Origin: Chromera velia
Lineage: Eukaryota; Sar; Chromeraceae
Assembly (NCBI GenBank): GCA_018398765.1
Contig: JAHBMJ010005204.1
Coordinates: forward strand, 7,309-48,857
Direction: 5' to 3'
Length of the DNA: 41,549 nucleotides
The notes under the pieces were generated by a model, which did no database searches, had not been told where the DNA came from, and worked only from the letters and a program-made list of their open reading frames with translations. This document shows, piece by piece, positions 1 to 11,210 of the stretch. Both the position numbers and the translations under genes were made by a program. Each line of letters starts with the position of its first letter. Within the stretch, counting starts at the first letter, position 1.

Positions 1-1427
1 GGGGGGGGGAGAGAGAGAAAGGATTAAAAGTGGAGGAGAGCGCAGGGCTGGAAGAAGGTTTGGGAATAAGCGGAAAGAGGGGGGGGGCGCAAGAAAGGGA
101 CAGCCAGGAGAGATGCAAGGCAGGCAACTCCACTCGAAGAGAAAAGAGAGGGGGTGGGGCGGGACGAGGAACGGGGAAAAGCTTCTCCGAGAATCAAGAA
201 AGGCAAGAAGCTTTCAGGGAAGCCAAAAGAGAATGAAGGATTCAATTTCCCATGGACAAAGACTTTCGTCTCTGCTTGTCTTCTCCACCCCCTTCCCCCA
301 CCCGCACACACACCCGACCCGAACAAGTGCATGAACTGTCACAACTCTTCAAGGCAGAACAGAGAGAATGTAGGAAGCAGCGCATTTCTGTCTGTTCCCT
401 CTCCCTTTTGCGTACCTGTTAGACCCTTGTTGTGGTGCCTGCTGTTGATTTCTGAAGCATCCCAGCACCCCATTCAAGAACCCCCCTCCCTTCTTCCGTT
501 GGTCGGATGACGGGCTTGTTGACCCTTTTCCCCCTGCAGCCGCTGCTCTTCCTGAAGAAGAGGATGCCGAGGAGGCTGGCTGCCCTTCTGTTGAGATGGG
601 GCGTCCATCTCTGTCGACCTGTGCCACGAGGGACCTCAATCCCGCCGGCTCAGCATCTGCAGGCAGCAGGGGAAGAAGGAAGACTCGAATGGCGATGGAA
701 CGCACAGGGAACGGACCCGGAGGAGCAGCCGAATGACTCACCGCCACGGTTTGACATACGTGCCTGTTCTCTTCCCCTATTGCAGACGAGAAGAGAACCA
801 GAACAGCACGTACGACAGGAAAGTCAAGCAACAGTAGAGAGGTATACAGACTGACGTACTCTTCGCTTCAGAACATCATGAAGCAAAGAATTTCATTGGT
901 GACTTAATGACAGGCAGGAATGTGAAAGCGTCCAGGCACCAAGATGCACAAACAGTGGACTGGAGGGGATCAGAGGGACGGAGTCTGGAATACAAGAACC
1001 ATTCAGAGGCAATCGGAGTGAAGGTCAGGATATCCAAAGCACAAAAGAAGACTATACGTCGATCCAACTCGAATTAATGCGGATTCAACCCATACGGTGA
1101 GTGGCCGGGCCACGCCGCGCGCCATGGCAAATCGCCCGCGGCCCCTTGCGGCCGGGTCGGACCCTGCATGCCGGCATGCGGTGCATGCATGGTCCAAACA
1201 CGAAATTTAATTGACATGCGGTGTCTGACCTTTCTCCAAGCATTACTTCCTGATCCTCGATCAATGATTCCTCATGCATGTACCCTGGAGTCAGACGAAG
1301 AAGAGTCACTCATTCCACTGCCGTCACACTTGATGCACGTAAAAAGTCGCGAGAAGTCTGGCCAATGACAGTGGCTATGAGGTTTCATCTGAGTTTGCCG
1401 TATCCACAAACACCACGAAGACTCATG

Positions 1428-1458
<31 letters not shown>

Positions 1459-1596
1459 AAAGACAAGAATGGCAGAATTGCATTCATGGTGAAACGTGAA
1501 ATGAATCATTTTGTGTAGATCAGTTGAGAAGCAGTATGCTTTAACACCAGCCAGCACCCACATTTGGTTTTGCTACTGTCTCTTGCTTCAACGGCG
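1..1596. other. Region upstream of the ROK-like gene, no confident gene
   Basis: No recognisable gene. A plus-strand stretch after a CTGCAG at 535-540 is open in two frames to about 760 and has an acceptor-like start. A second acceptor-like TTGCAG precedes position 785. These may be terminal exons of a gene that begins outside the window, but no family resemblance was seen. A GC-rich patch lies at about 1100-1200 and a (TA)n run at about 1436-1459. The left edge is a G run and purine-rich low-complexity sequence. Confidence 0.3.
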
Positions 1597-2241
1597 ATGA
1601 CGGACTGGGAATGTGCGATCGACTTCGGGGGAAGTTCTACAAAATGGGCCATCCGGCTGGCTGGACAGCCGCACTTCCATGCACAGGGCAGAGTAGTGGA
1701 AGCTGACCATGCGGAATTGTGGCAGAACCCGGAGAAGGTGGCTAAGAACCTGGTCACGCTTCTTGTGCAACATGGTGCGACACGAATCAGATCTTTGGGG
1801 ATAAGCGTGTCGGGCACCGTGACTTACGAGACTGATCCTAAGGGATGTTTGGTTGCAAGCGATCGGATGACTGAGCTCATGAGCACAGCAGGTCACGCTC
1901 TCCCTACTCCCAATTTTCCACTTCCTGCGCTGATTCAACCGAGACTCCTGGGCGGTGCTACTGTTTCGATCTGCAATGACGCGGTGGCGTCTGCCATCGG
2001 TGCCGATTCCCTGGTGCCACCCCCTGAGACTCCCTTTTTGGTTCTGACACTTGGAACCTTCCCGGCATTTGCTGTCGTTGACCGAAATCAAGAAGTAAGT
2101 AGGAATACGCACCACATACACAAATGCCATTCAATGTGAGGGGCGCGAGTGACTCCGTTTCTCTGCCCCTTCCTTCCCACTCTTCATCTCTGTTTCTCCA
2201 TTATTTCTCCTTTCTTCCTTTCTTCTTTTCTTCCTTTCTTC

Positions 2242-2324
<83 letters not shown>

Positions 2325-2772
2325 GAGTAGGCCCTGTGTATCTTGTGTGTGTGCATTTGTGTGTGTACTGCCCCAGGGTCTGATCGTCTACAACGTGAAC
2401 GACTGGGGCGCCCAAACCATCGGGACACGAGGAGGGCCCTTGTGCTTGTGGCAGGCGCTGAAAGCTCAGGCTCTGGAAGGATCTGAAGAGAGACGCTCTC
2501 AGAGAGTCGGGAGAGCAATCAGCGTGCTCCTTGAACAGTATTTCCTGCGTTTCCGCTGGCAGCCGAGAACCATTGTTCTGATGGGGGGGAACAGCACCAA
2601 CATAACCGAAGGGAACATTCAGATAGGCTTTCAGGCTACCAACCAGGCCGAGGGGAGGAACAGACCGCTACCGCAGTTGCGCATCCCCTCAGACTACAAC
2701 GAACAGAGCAGAGCCCACCTGAGCGGGGCTTTGCGATTCACTCAAGAGAATGCCAGAATCCGTCTAAACTAA
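1597..2772 (+). CDS. ROK-like (glucokinase-fold) protein, two exons
   Basis: Exons 1597-2094 and 2377-2772, joined by a phase-0 intron with donor GTAAGT and acceptor CCCCAG, give 297 residues, close to the usual ROK length of about 300. The ATG at 1597 is chosen because the phosphate-1 motif DFGGSSTKWA starts only eight residues later, as in ROK and other actin-fold sugar kinases. SVSGTV, CNDAVASAIGA (with the Asp expected to be catalytic) and LTLGTF follow in family order. After the intron, IVLMGGNSTN resembles the adenosine motif. The glycine-rich phosphate-2 loop is altered (GTFPAFAV) and the ROK zinc motif was not seen, so sugar-kinase activity is uncertain. The likely reaction is ATP-dependent sugar phosphorylation in the cytosol. 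The intron is filled by (CT)n(GT)n(AG)n. Confidence 0.65.
2240..2322. repeat. Compound (CT)n(GT)n(AG)n microsatellite in the ROK-like intron
   Basis: A CT run passes directly into a GT run and then an AG run. The outer runs are complementary, so the tract can fold as a hairpin with a GT loop. It ends about 55 bases before the exon 2 acceptor. Confidence 0.95.
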
Positions 2773-2946
2773 AGATCCAGCACAAATCATGGAAGCCTCT
2801 GTATGACCTCAGTCGGGGTTTCTGGACATCATGCCAATTAAGTCCAAGTCATGCACGTAGTATTCAACGCGACTGGATGTGATAGCTAGGTAAAGATCAT
2901 TTCTATTGGAGGTAACTACTAGCTGTAAAAAAGGTCTTCTTATCTA

Positions 2947-3042
2947 CTAGCTGCTGCCTAATGCAGGTTTCAAACTAGATGTATGGGACATTAAACTTGT
3001 CTAGCTGCTGCCCAATACAGGCTTCAAACTAGATGTATGGAA
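2947..3042 (+). repeat. Imperfect tandem repeat, period 54, in 3' flanking AT-rich DNA
   Basis: Two copies begin CTAGCTGCTGCC at 2947 and 3001 and stay similar for about 42 bases each. They lie in the AT-rich stretch 2773-3458 between the convergent ROK-like and membrane-protein genes, where no other feature was seen apart from poly-A and poly-T runs. Confidence 0.85.
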
Positions 3043-3458
3043 CTTAAAAAAAAACTTTAAATTTTATTCAATGCATAGTTTTCGTACATTTATTATTTTT
3101 TTTTTAAAGAGTAAAACTATAGAGTGACGCTCGTCACAGAAAAAGCAAGAGTGCGGTTGCATACAAGTGTGACTCTTCTCAAAGACTTGCCAGGGAGGAT
3201 ATTTTTAAAAATGAATTATAATCGATATTTTTTCAATTTTTCGTTTTTAGAGTTTTTTTTTTTTTTAATGTATTCCCTGCGCCTAGAAGAAAAACCTTCA
3301 TACTCTTTTTTAAAAAGAAAAAGAAAACTCTAGTTCATTCAAATGTTTCACTGTAAAGACCTGTAAAGGTACAAAAACTACCTAGGAAACTACTCCGTGA
3401 AAGATGCCAATGAAACATATTTCTTGATCAGCTATAGTCGATTAGTAAGTGCAAATTT

Positions 3459-4130
3459 TTACCTCTTCCCGAGCAATGTGCTATACTGTGTGCTAAAAGG
3501 CGGTGGTGAAATGGCGGGTGACCCGGAATCAGGCTCAGAGGGCACATGACAACTGCTCTTGTCGCTTTCTTCCCTTCCCTCCTGCGAGCCTTCTTCGTCT
3601 TGACCGCATTCATCACGACTCGCATGGGCTTCTACCGGTGCACCCCCTTCTGCTTGGATGTCCGCAGCATCTTTTCCAAGACACTGCTCGGCCTGCACGT
3701 CACCTGTGAGGACTTTGGGAGGGGGATTCAGACCATTTAAGTCGGCCTCTCGATCCCTTAGAGAAACGTGAGGAAACCCCGAAAGAGTTTTTGCGGCCTT
3801 CGCAGGCGGTGACTTCGGGCTGGGGTCAGTTGCAGTGACGGAAACTGGATTGATGCGTCTTCTGGTGACTAAATCCTGCATCGTGTCTTTGCAACACACA
3901 AAGCAGCGAGAGAGGATAGACCGAGCTATCCTTCCCCAATCGTCTAGGTTGAAAACTCCAAAAAACTCCAAAACCCCAATCACGAACGCGGAGGTGTTGC
4001 CAATCAGCGATCCCACAGCAATCGCCAGGGGAATCGGTGCCGCGGTTGCAAATGGAAAAATAATGCACTCAAGGACCGTAATGACGGGCTCTCCGGTAAG
4101 CAGCGTATGGTTCGTCTGAACCCTCTGAAC
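3459..4130 (-). pseudogene. In-frame continuation of the membrane protein beyond the TGA
   Basis: Immediately after the TGA at 4133-4131 the same frame runs on to TAA at 3459. It first encodes two more hydrophobic segments (around 4080-3960, including IIFPFATAAPIPLAIAVGSL), then a cysteine-containing patch, then a long acidic, Pro/Ser-rich tail. Hydrophobic segments in register suggest that the full protein once had about eight helices. Three explanations are open: a nonsense mutation, a sequencing error, or genuine readthrough. No convincing intron removes the stop; the only GT..AG pair spanning it would be about 40 bases, far shorter than other introns here. Confidence 0.5.
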
Positions 4131-4904
4131 TCAAATCAGTTCATCGTTCTCTAAAATCACCACAGTGGGTGGGAGAAGTAGGACAAGGCTGATACAGACG
4201 ATCACATACCCGAATATTTGGCGCTCTTCATTCTCCCCATCCAACGCAAGGATGAATCCCAGAAGAAGATTGAGTGCCAAATCCATGAAGGCCATCAATT
4301 TCAGACACCCAGTCCAAAATACCCGCACAGCCGGACGACGCGGAAAAGTGAGCAGGTCGATCCCCACCACGGAGAACCAAACGATGAAAGCACCGACAAG
4401 AAAAAATTCAGGCGCAGACCCGGTTGTGCTGGTCACCGCAACAAGACTCGCAATAAGCCAACCACGGTGGAGCCAAATGTAAAGGACAGATGTCGGGGCA
4501 CGAAACGGAAAGAGCAGTCCGGGAGTCATCAAAAGAAGACAAACGTGGTAGGTTGCCTCCAGAACTTCCCGTGGCCGGGAGGCCAGACCTTGCGATCCAT
4601 CGCCATCCAATCGCGCCAAAAGGGCGTTAACAACGAAGAAGAACCATTGGATACAATAAAACAGGTAGGGGGTATATCGGTAGAAGGTGATGCCTCGTGT
4701 GCTGAACACATGTCTCCACGAGAGGCTTCGCTCGAAGGGGGCGTAGGCGTGGTAGCCTCCTCTGGATTCTTTGAAGGCACTGTAGGGAAGAAGTCTTTCA
4801 AAAGACCAGACCCTCCCGTTTGGAGGTGTCGGATCTCCTGAAAGTTCCTTCGTCTCCGGGTCCTTCTCTGCGTGGAAAGTTTGAGGAGCGCTCCCTCCGA
4901 TCAT
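4131..4904 (-). CDS. Multi-pass membrane protein, unknown function
   Basis: A single-exon frame of 257 residues starts at the ATG 4904-4902. A polar N-terminus of about 85 residues is followed by about six hydrophobic segments, including FYCIQWFFFVVNALLA, FFLVGAFIVWFSVVGI and FGYVIVCISLVLLL. No family was recognised. The frame stops at TGA 4133-4131 just after a transmembrane helix, yet the same frame stays open for another 224 codons (see 3459-4130). The frame ends at residues NDELI, which is not a true KDEL-type signal because of the final Ile. Downstream it converges with the ROK-like gene. Confidence 0.55.
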   Translation of the reverse strand: MIGGSAPQTFHAEKDPETKELSGDPTPPNGRVWSFERLLPYSAFKESRGGYHAYAPFERSLSWRHVFSTRGITFYRYTPYLFYCIQWFFFVVNALLARLDGDGSQGLASRPREVLEATYHVCLLLMTPGLLFPFRAPTSVLYIWLHRGWLIASLVAVTSTTGSAPEFFLVGAFIVWFSVVGIDLLTFPRRPAVRVFWTGCLKLMAFMDLALNLLLGFILALDGENEERQIFGYVIVCISLVLLLPPTVVILENDELI

Positions 4905-5648
4905 AATTCAAGCAGAATCTTTTTGCTTGGACAGGCGGTACCTCTGTCTGAATTACTTTGGCACCCATGCACTACACAAGGAGGAAGTGGAGGGCAATAT
5001 AGTCAACCGTTCGGAGAACCTTGTTTGACGTCTTTCGGCGGCGTGACCGAGTACCTATATATGCGACTACATGTTTCTACCCAAGATCCAAGGAAGCAGG
5101 TAGGCACGCGTCAGAGTGCACGAGTGTGAAGAATGGTTGGCCACTCTTCATCCTCAGTGGGAAGCAATCGGGGGAGCAAACACAGTGACGCGGCTAACCA
5201 CATGCAGGGGAAAAAAGGTCAGACACGGAAAAATTAAGCATGCATGCATGATGCCGAGGCGACAATGAAGCGAATTGACGCACGCACAGTTTCTTGGAAA
5301 GGATTTCAGATGCCGTGGCCGCGCGCGAAACATCACTAGGTAGATCTATATAGCTATATATTAATAAATTAATTCGACAGAGACGTGCAGCCGTCTCCCG
5401 CCTCAACAATTAACTCTCCTCCTTTGAAAACTGCACTCCCCCCTGAGAGGAACAGACACATGGGTCACCTTATGGACGTCATGACAAGAAAGACCTGTGT
5501 CCAGAAGCTGGACTGGCTCCATGAGATGGGAGAGAAAATCTTTTTCTTCTCCGGACATAGCACTTTGTATATACGTATCTTTTCTCGTCTCGCGAGAGGT
5601 GTTTTTTGTGATGCTGCACACTACTGTATTACTACATGTGCCGAGCAG

Positions 5649-6229
5649 GTCAAGGTGAAGATTCAGGAGAGAGAAGGGGTCCCGATAGGAGATCAACGTC
5701 TCATCTTTGCGGGCAAACAGCCAAAGGACAACCAAGCACCAGAGAAGGAGTCCACCCTCCAGGGATCGGGTCTCGCAGCCAATCCTGTCAGTCTCAAAGA
5801 GTAAAAGAGAAAACCCCACTGACCGGAATTTCATGCTTTGTCATGCACGTACCAGTAGCTAGACAGGGAGGGATCTTTCTGCCTGCATTGATCCGCATTT
5901 CCGTTCTGTATATTAATATATACACCTAGATGTATGCTATGTATGTGCTTGCAGGAGAACTCACGGGTCCACCTCCTGGGAGGTCAGCTGCTCTTGGTCG
6001 CTGTCTGCTGAATTCATTTAACTTTCACCCTCTCTGCTCTTCTCAAAGGACTCCACCCTTTCTGTATCTGCGTCGGTGTCAGTCTTCTATCGCGCCTTGT
6101 TGTTTCGTCTCTCTAAGAGACTCTCTTTCTTGCTTTACTTTCTTTCTTTCTTTTTCTTTTTTTTTTCTCTCGTCCTTCCTTCCTTCCTTCCTTCCTTCCT
6201 TCCTTTCCTTTTTCCTTTCTTTCTTTCCT

Positions 6230-6327
<98 letters not shown>

Positions 6328-6896
6328 CTTCTTCCCTTCTTCCCTTCTTCCCTTCTTCCCTTCTTCCCTTCTTCCTTCCTTCCTTCCTTCCTTCCTTCCT
6401 TTCTTTCTTTCTTCCTTCCTTTCTTTCTTCATTCATTCATTCGTTCATTCATTCACTCATTCACTCATTCATTCACTCATTCACTCATTCATTCATTCAT
6501 TCATTCATTCACTCATTCATTCATTCATTCATTCATTCCGTCCTTCCTTCCTTCCTTCCTTCCTTGCAGGAAGTGGATGCGGAGCTGAAGTACTTCCATG
6601 CACTCTCCGCCTGATCTGGTGCCCACGGACAGGTTGGCCGTTCGGGTGCCCTTTTGGGCCCATGCAGTGGTGCACCCACCCTCACGGGGATGCACCCATG
6701 TGTGACCACAGTGTGCTCTCCTGGGCGATCAAGGAGGCCTCGGACGGTCGCGTGGCCCTCCTGAAGAAGGGAATCAAGAAGATTCAGGACTGCGTCGAGG
6801 AACATACGGTGGCGGTCTGCACAGGCTTCTCCCTGAATGACAAGACGTCCAGGATGTCAGTCAAACTTTTTGTGTGTGTTTTTGATTTTCTTTTTC

Positions 6897-6934
<38 letters not shown>

Positions 6935-6981
6935 CTCTCTCCCTCCCCCCCCTCCCCCTCTCTCTGTATGTGTTTGTATGT

Positions 6982-7013
<32 letters not shown>

Positions 7014-7264
7014 GCAAGTGCGTCCTTGTCTGCGTGTTTCAAAAAACTATATTTCTGGTTCATGGTCTTGATAGTTCAGGATTGTGCGCTGCAGACCGAC
7101 GGAGAGGTGGACTGACAGGCCGAATCTTTGTTTCTTTCTTTCTTTTTTTGTTTCTTCCTTTCTTTCTTTCTTTCATGCTGCAAGCGCAATTATGTCAACC
7201 TTGAGCGCATTGAGCTGCAAGCGCAATTATGTCAACCTTGAGCGCATTGAGCGACATTGAATGA
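5649..7264 (+). CDS. Putative ubiquitin-like-domain gene, model incomplete at the 5' end
   Basis: Exon A (5649-5786) encodes [12 protein letters not shown] and QRLIFAGKQ, a clear match to ubiquitin from about residue 26 to 49. Its last part keeps KESTL but is diverged. Splice-compatible exons follow at 5955-5982 and 6570-6855 (donors GTCAGT, GTCAGC, GTCAGT; acceptors TTGCAG). The last adds about 95 residues, including a lysine-rich helix-like stretch ([17 protein letters not shown]). A terminal exon could start at 7222 and stop at 7264, or at 7185 and stop at 7260, because its acceptor is duplicated. The first half of the ubiquitin fold (MQIFVKT-type exon) was not found upstream. The downstream residues were not recognised. 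The locus may be a diverged gene or a decaying copy. Confidence 0.4.
6118..6565. repeat. Long tetranucleotide microsatellite block
   Basis: About 450 bases of CTTT, TTCC, CTTC and then TTCA/CTCA units run up to the acceptor of the exon at 6570. Long open frames across it encode only Phe/Leu/Ser or Lys/Arg/Glu runs and are not genes. Confidence 0.97.
6898..7012. repeat. (CT)n tract and 31-base G homopolymer
   Basis: A CT run (about 6900-6930) and C-rich sequence lead to an uninterrupted run of 31 G (6982-7012). The block lies in the intron after the exon ending at 6855. Confidence 0.95.
7177..7250 (+). repeat. Perfect 37-bp tandem duplication
   Basis: Two identical 37-base units (7177-7213 and 7214-7250) each carry a GCTGCAAG acceptor-like site and the same downstream bases. 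The unit is not a multiple of three, so the copies read in different frames. Confidence 0.95.
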
Positions 7265-8844
7265 TTGGAGAATTGGCAAAAAAAACAAACCAACGTGTAC
7301 ATAAATTTACAGTTTTCTTTAACAGCCCGTTCATGATAAACGCGTGTGTTTTCTGCCTGTTCCCTCTTTGCCTGTTCATACGCACACGTGCGCAGATGAG
7401 CTCACACTCATTAACTTACGCGTTCATGAGGCGAGGCTTGCCCGGAAGGAGAAAAGAGGGCAATACAACACAGACGGGGAAAATCATGGCGTGATCAAAC
7501 CATTACTGTAGTCTACTATCCTAGCTACTATCCTAAATTACTGTACATTCCTCTAAATTGCTTTAAATTATTTCAAATTACTACCATAATGAATTGAGAG
7601 TTAAATTGCATGAACATTAAAAATTATGATTCCAAAATGTTAAGGCCTCATTTTCAAAATTGGACGTTTCTATCTAGGCGACGCACAGTGGTAAAAAAAA
7701 AAAAAAGAATAGACATATCGAGATTTTTTTTTTCTTTTTTTTTTTTTTAGTCTAGTGGCCAAAAGTCCAAGCAAACTTAGCAAAGGTAGGTTTTGTAGTT
7801 AGATGTGTTTTTGTTACATGTTTGGCACTTCCAATAAAATAATAGAAAAAAAAAATAAAAAAGATTAGGCTTCTTCAATTTTTTTTTTATTTTTTTTTAT
7901 TACTGTGCGTCGCCTAGGTTTCTATAAATTAGAGGAAGATTAGAATAAGATTAGGCTTACTAGGCTATATAATTAATCCTATGAATTAAAGGCTATAATA
8001 GTGAATAGTGATTAGTGGTGCCCTAGAGCACTGAATGAAAGAAGTACACTAGGAAGTACAAGAAATTAAAACTTGAATTTTTGCATGCAAACTGAACGTA
8101 GGCGATTAATTTAGTTTAACATCACTCCTATATTATACACTCTTTTTCATTGGGGGGGGACATTTCAGTCTATATCAGTACCGGCCAGTGGCAAAGATGC
8201 AATTGTACACACATAAGTAAGTATAGAGATAAGGCAGCATACAGTTAAAATGAATTAATATTATGGTTTGCTTTATCAGCGAATTATTGGCAATGTGTCA
8301 AATATAATTGAACAGTTGTCATCATATTGAATTAAACCTTCTTGCTAGCCTTCTTGTCAAATATCATTTATTAATTGAAGCACATGTTTCTATTAAAGCT
8401 TTGTTAGCTTTTGGGCTGGCTGTTGTGACAAACCGTTGACGACCCTACGAAACGATCGATCGACGCTCGGGCGGCTCGGCATTCAGAATTTTATGCGATG
8501 CGAGAAATGGAGGTATGCCACAACATCTTCGACCTGCCAAGTCCGCTTTCTCATCCTCTCCGGGCCTTCATGCATGCAACTGTTCAAGAGCGTTACGTCT
8601 GCTCCACCGTGCGTTTTCCCCCTGTCCTTGAGTTATTCCCTCTCCCCATCTAGCCCCCCACCTTCCGGACTTCCAATCAATCAGAGAACGCTGCAGCGTA
8701 TCTGTTCCTTTCTGACAGTCTGGTGGCTAACGAAAGAAGCACGTCAGATGACTTTTTTACAGGATCCCACCCCCAAAAGTTCTCCTACTCATTTACGTCT
8801 CTAACTCTTTTCCCTATTATCGCTCTCTGCATCTGCTCCCCCGC
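7265..8844. other. AT-rich intergenic DNA
   Basis: No gene was recognised. The stretch holds one CTAGGCG element (7674-7917) and otherwise AT-rich unique-looking sequence. The GC-richer part after 8436 has a short plus-strand open frame with no recognisable domain and probably lies over SSL1 3' flanking sequence. Confidence 0.5.
7674..7917. mobile_element. CTAGGCG-family MITE-like element, copy A (244 bp)
   Basis: The ends are inverted repeats: CTAGGCGACGCACAGTGG on the left, and its complement on the right with one mismatch (ATTACTG for ACCACTG) over the inner bases. A perfect 8-bp target duplication, GTTTCTAT, lies at 7666-7673 and 7918-7925. Inside each end is a poly-A run, a spacer of about 20 bases and a poly-T run. 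There is no coding capacity, so the element would depend on a transposase supplied elsewhere. An 8-bp duplication is compatible with hAT, P or Merlin transposons; the superfamily is not settled. Confidence 0.9.
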
Positions 8845-9729
8845 CTAGCACCTCTCTAAGCGCACACCCCCCGATGCAAACAGCACCTGTCCTCCACCCG
8901 AACTCCCGACTGCAGGTCCCCTCTTTGCTGTCACACCGCCCCCCGCTGCTGCCAGTGGTCGTCCTCCTTCTGCACCCGCGGTTCCACGTACTGCACTTGC
9001 ACCCGTGCCTCCCCCGTCTGCGCCGTGTCCCGGTCCGCCACCAGAAGCGGGAGGGAGAAGACAGCCTGTGCACTGGTGTATTTCTCTGTGGATGAAGTCG
9101 TCACAAACTCTGGAAGGAAGAGGGGAGACAGCGAGGAGGATCGAACAAAAAAAGAATCGAGAAATACTGGTTGAAAGAAACACAACGGGGATCTCAATTC
9201 GCGAATAGACACATGCAGTTTTCTTCTTTTTTTCTTTTTTCTGCCCTCATGTTCGTCTGTCCGTCCGTCCGTCCGTCCGTCCGTCCGTCCGTCTGTCTGT
9301 CTGTCTGTCTATCTGTCTGCCTTGTCTCAACGAAAGGAGATGCGGCAGGTTCATATAGACAGTAAGTAGACGGAAGACCAGTCCGAGGAGCGAACCTTCG
9401 AGGCTGGTCGATGATTGCCTCGAAAATCAAGAGAAAGCTTCATAGCATTCTTGCATGGATGAAGCAGGCGTGGAACCGCAGGGATGAAAAGCAAAGAAGA
9501 AGGGGAGAAAGAGGAAAAAGAAGAGACACCAGCTAGCTCAGCCAACCGCGCAGAGGCACACACATGCTTACGATCTCTCTCTCTCTCTCTCTCTCTCTCT
9601 CCCATTCCCTCCTTCTCTCTCTCTGTGTGTGTGTGTGTATGTATCTGTCTGTCTCTGTCTCTCTCTGTCCCTGTCTCTGTCTCTCTCTCACACACACACA
9701 AACCACACACACCCACGCACACACATACG

Positions 9730-9799
<70 letters not shown>

Positions 9800-9878
9800 C
9801 ATACATACATATATACACACACATATATTACATATGTATACATACATATATATATATATATATATGCATGTATATAAC

Positions 9879-9909
<31 letters not shown>

Positions 9910-11163
9910 TATATAGGGAGGGAGAAAAGGTGAAGATACACACAGACACACCCACCCACCCACCCACCCGCAGAATATGGTCTTGCACCGAGGACACCTG
10001 CCCGCCCCTGCATGCACTCACATCGACAGAAATGCAGAGGAAAGCATGGGAGGGACTCACGCATTCATGTACTGTGCCTGGAAGTTTCTCCCTTTTAAAC
10101 ACGACTGCGATCGCCAGATAGCAAAAAAAAACCATAGAGAAAAATTGGGTCGGAAACAACTTGTAGAGTGACGGGGGTCGAAAACAACAAAATCTACAAA
10201 CACAACCACCAACATTCGTGGAAAAAAGACACACCTCAGACTCCTCTCCAAATTTGTTTTTCTTGCATGCTCATCAGTCTGTCTGTCTGTCTCTCCATGC
10301 ACAGAAGAAAAAAGACCGTCCAAGTCCGTCGAATGTTGAAGAAACTCGCCTAAGAGACACCCAAAGCATCACCCACCCCCGCCCTGCATTTCTCTCACCA
10401 CTCACCTCCACTGAACGACTGGAAACACCCCCCACACTCATACAGGAGGTCATCAGACTCTTCCCCCCCCGCCTGCACGTCCACTCACGAGGAATAAATC
10501 AAAAAGGCAGACAGATGCAGAATCATTCGAGGACTGAAAAAGCTCCCATGCAGCACAAATCCCATCAGTCAGCTGGTTCTCTCACGATGACTCCAGAGGG
10601 AGAATGAATAAAAAAAAACGCGAGTGAGTTTCCAGGCAGGCAGTTCACAATGCCCTTCACGTTTTCTCATCCCCTGATTCTCTCATGGGTGCAGAATGAA
10701 GGAAGGAAGCAAGAAAGGATGATACCGATGCAGGCGAGAATCTGCCACACGACCATCGTGCCTTCTTGCCTGCCTGCCTGCCCGACTGACTGACTGACGG
10801 GTTCAAAAGGTTCTGGTGGAAAGAGGTGATGATATCCTCTCCCGATGTCGACAGAAGATGCCAAGTGGAGGGTGCAGTGCTGTGAAGGTCAGCAGGGAGA
10901 TGATCGAGAAGTAGCACAGTCAAAAAAGAAAAGGAGAAACACACCACCACTCACTACAATATGAAACTGCCGGAAAGGATAACCGAAGGAACAGAAATGG
11001 ATGGGGAAAATAGGAAAGCACAAAGCACAACAGTGGTGCCGCAAAAAATAGAAGGTTGCGCACTCTTTCGACGAACAAGCCGAGAGGAAAAAGAGAGATG
11101 GACAGCTGGCCTCAGGAACGGAGAGAAACCAGACACAGACGCACGCAAACACACGCACGAGAG

Positions 11164-11210
<47 letters not shown>

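Noticed and set aside
3240-3285. A poly-T followed by GCGCCTAG, like a right end of the CTAGGCG family
   Set aside because: No matching left end or flanking duplication could be found within 1 kb.
4131-4160. NDEL near the C-terminus as an ER-retention signal
   Set aside because: The retention tetrapeptide must be terminal; here an Ile follows, and the frame may not truly end there.
5930-7204. A 424-codon plus-strand open frame
   Set aside because: Most of it translates tetranucleotide and CT repeats into Phe/Ser/Leu runs. Only the 5955-5982 and 6570-6855 parts have exon character.
8841-8850. A further CTAGGCG terminus on the minus strand at the SSL1 stop codon
   Set aside because: The following bases are G-rich without a poly-A run, and no partner end or 8-bp duplication was found.
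9533-10234. Long minus-strand open frame rich in Cys, Val and Ile-Tyr
   Set aside because: It is a translation of GT, TA and CT microsatellites; only 9968-10007 within it is a real SSL1 exon, in another frame.
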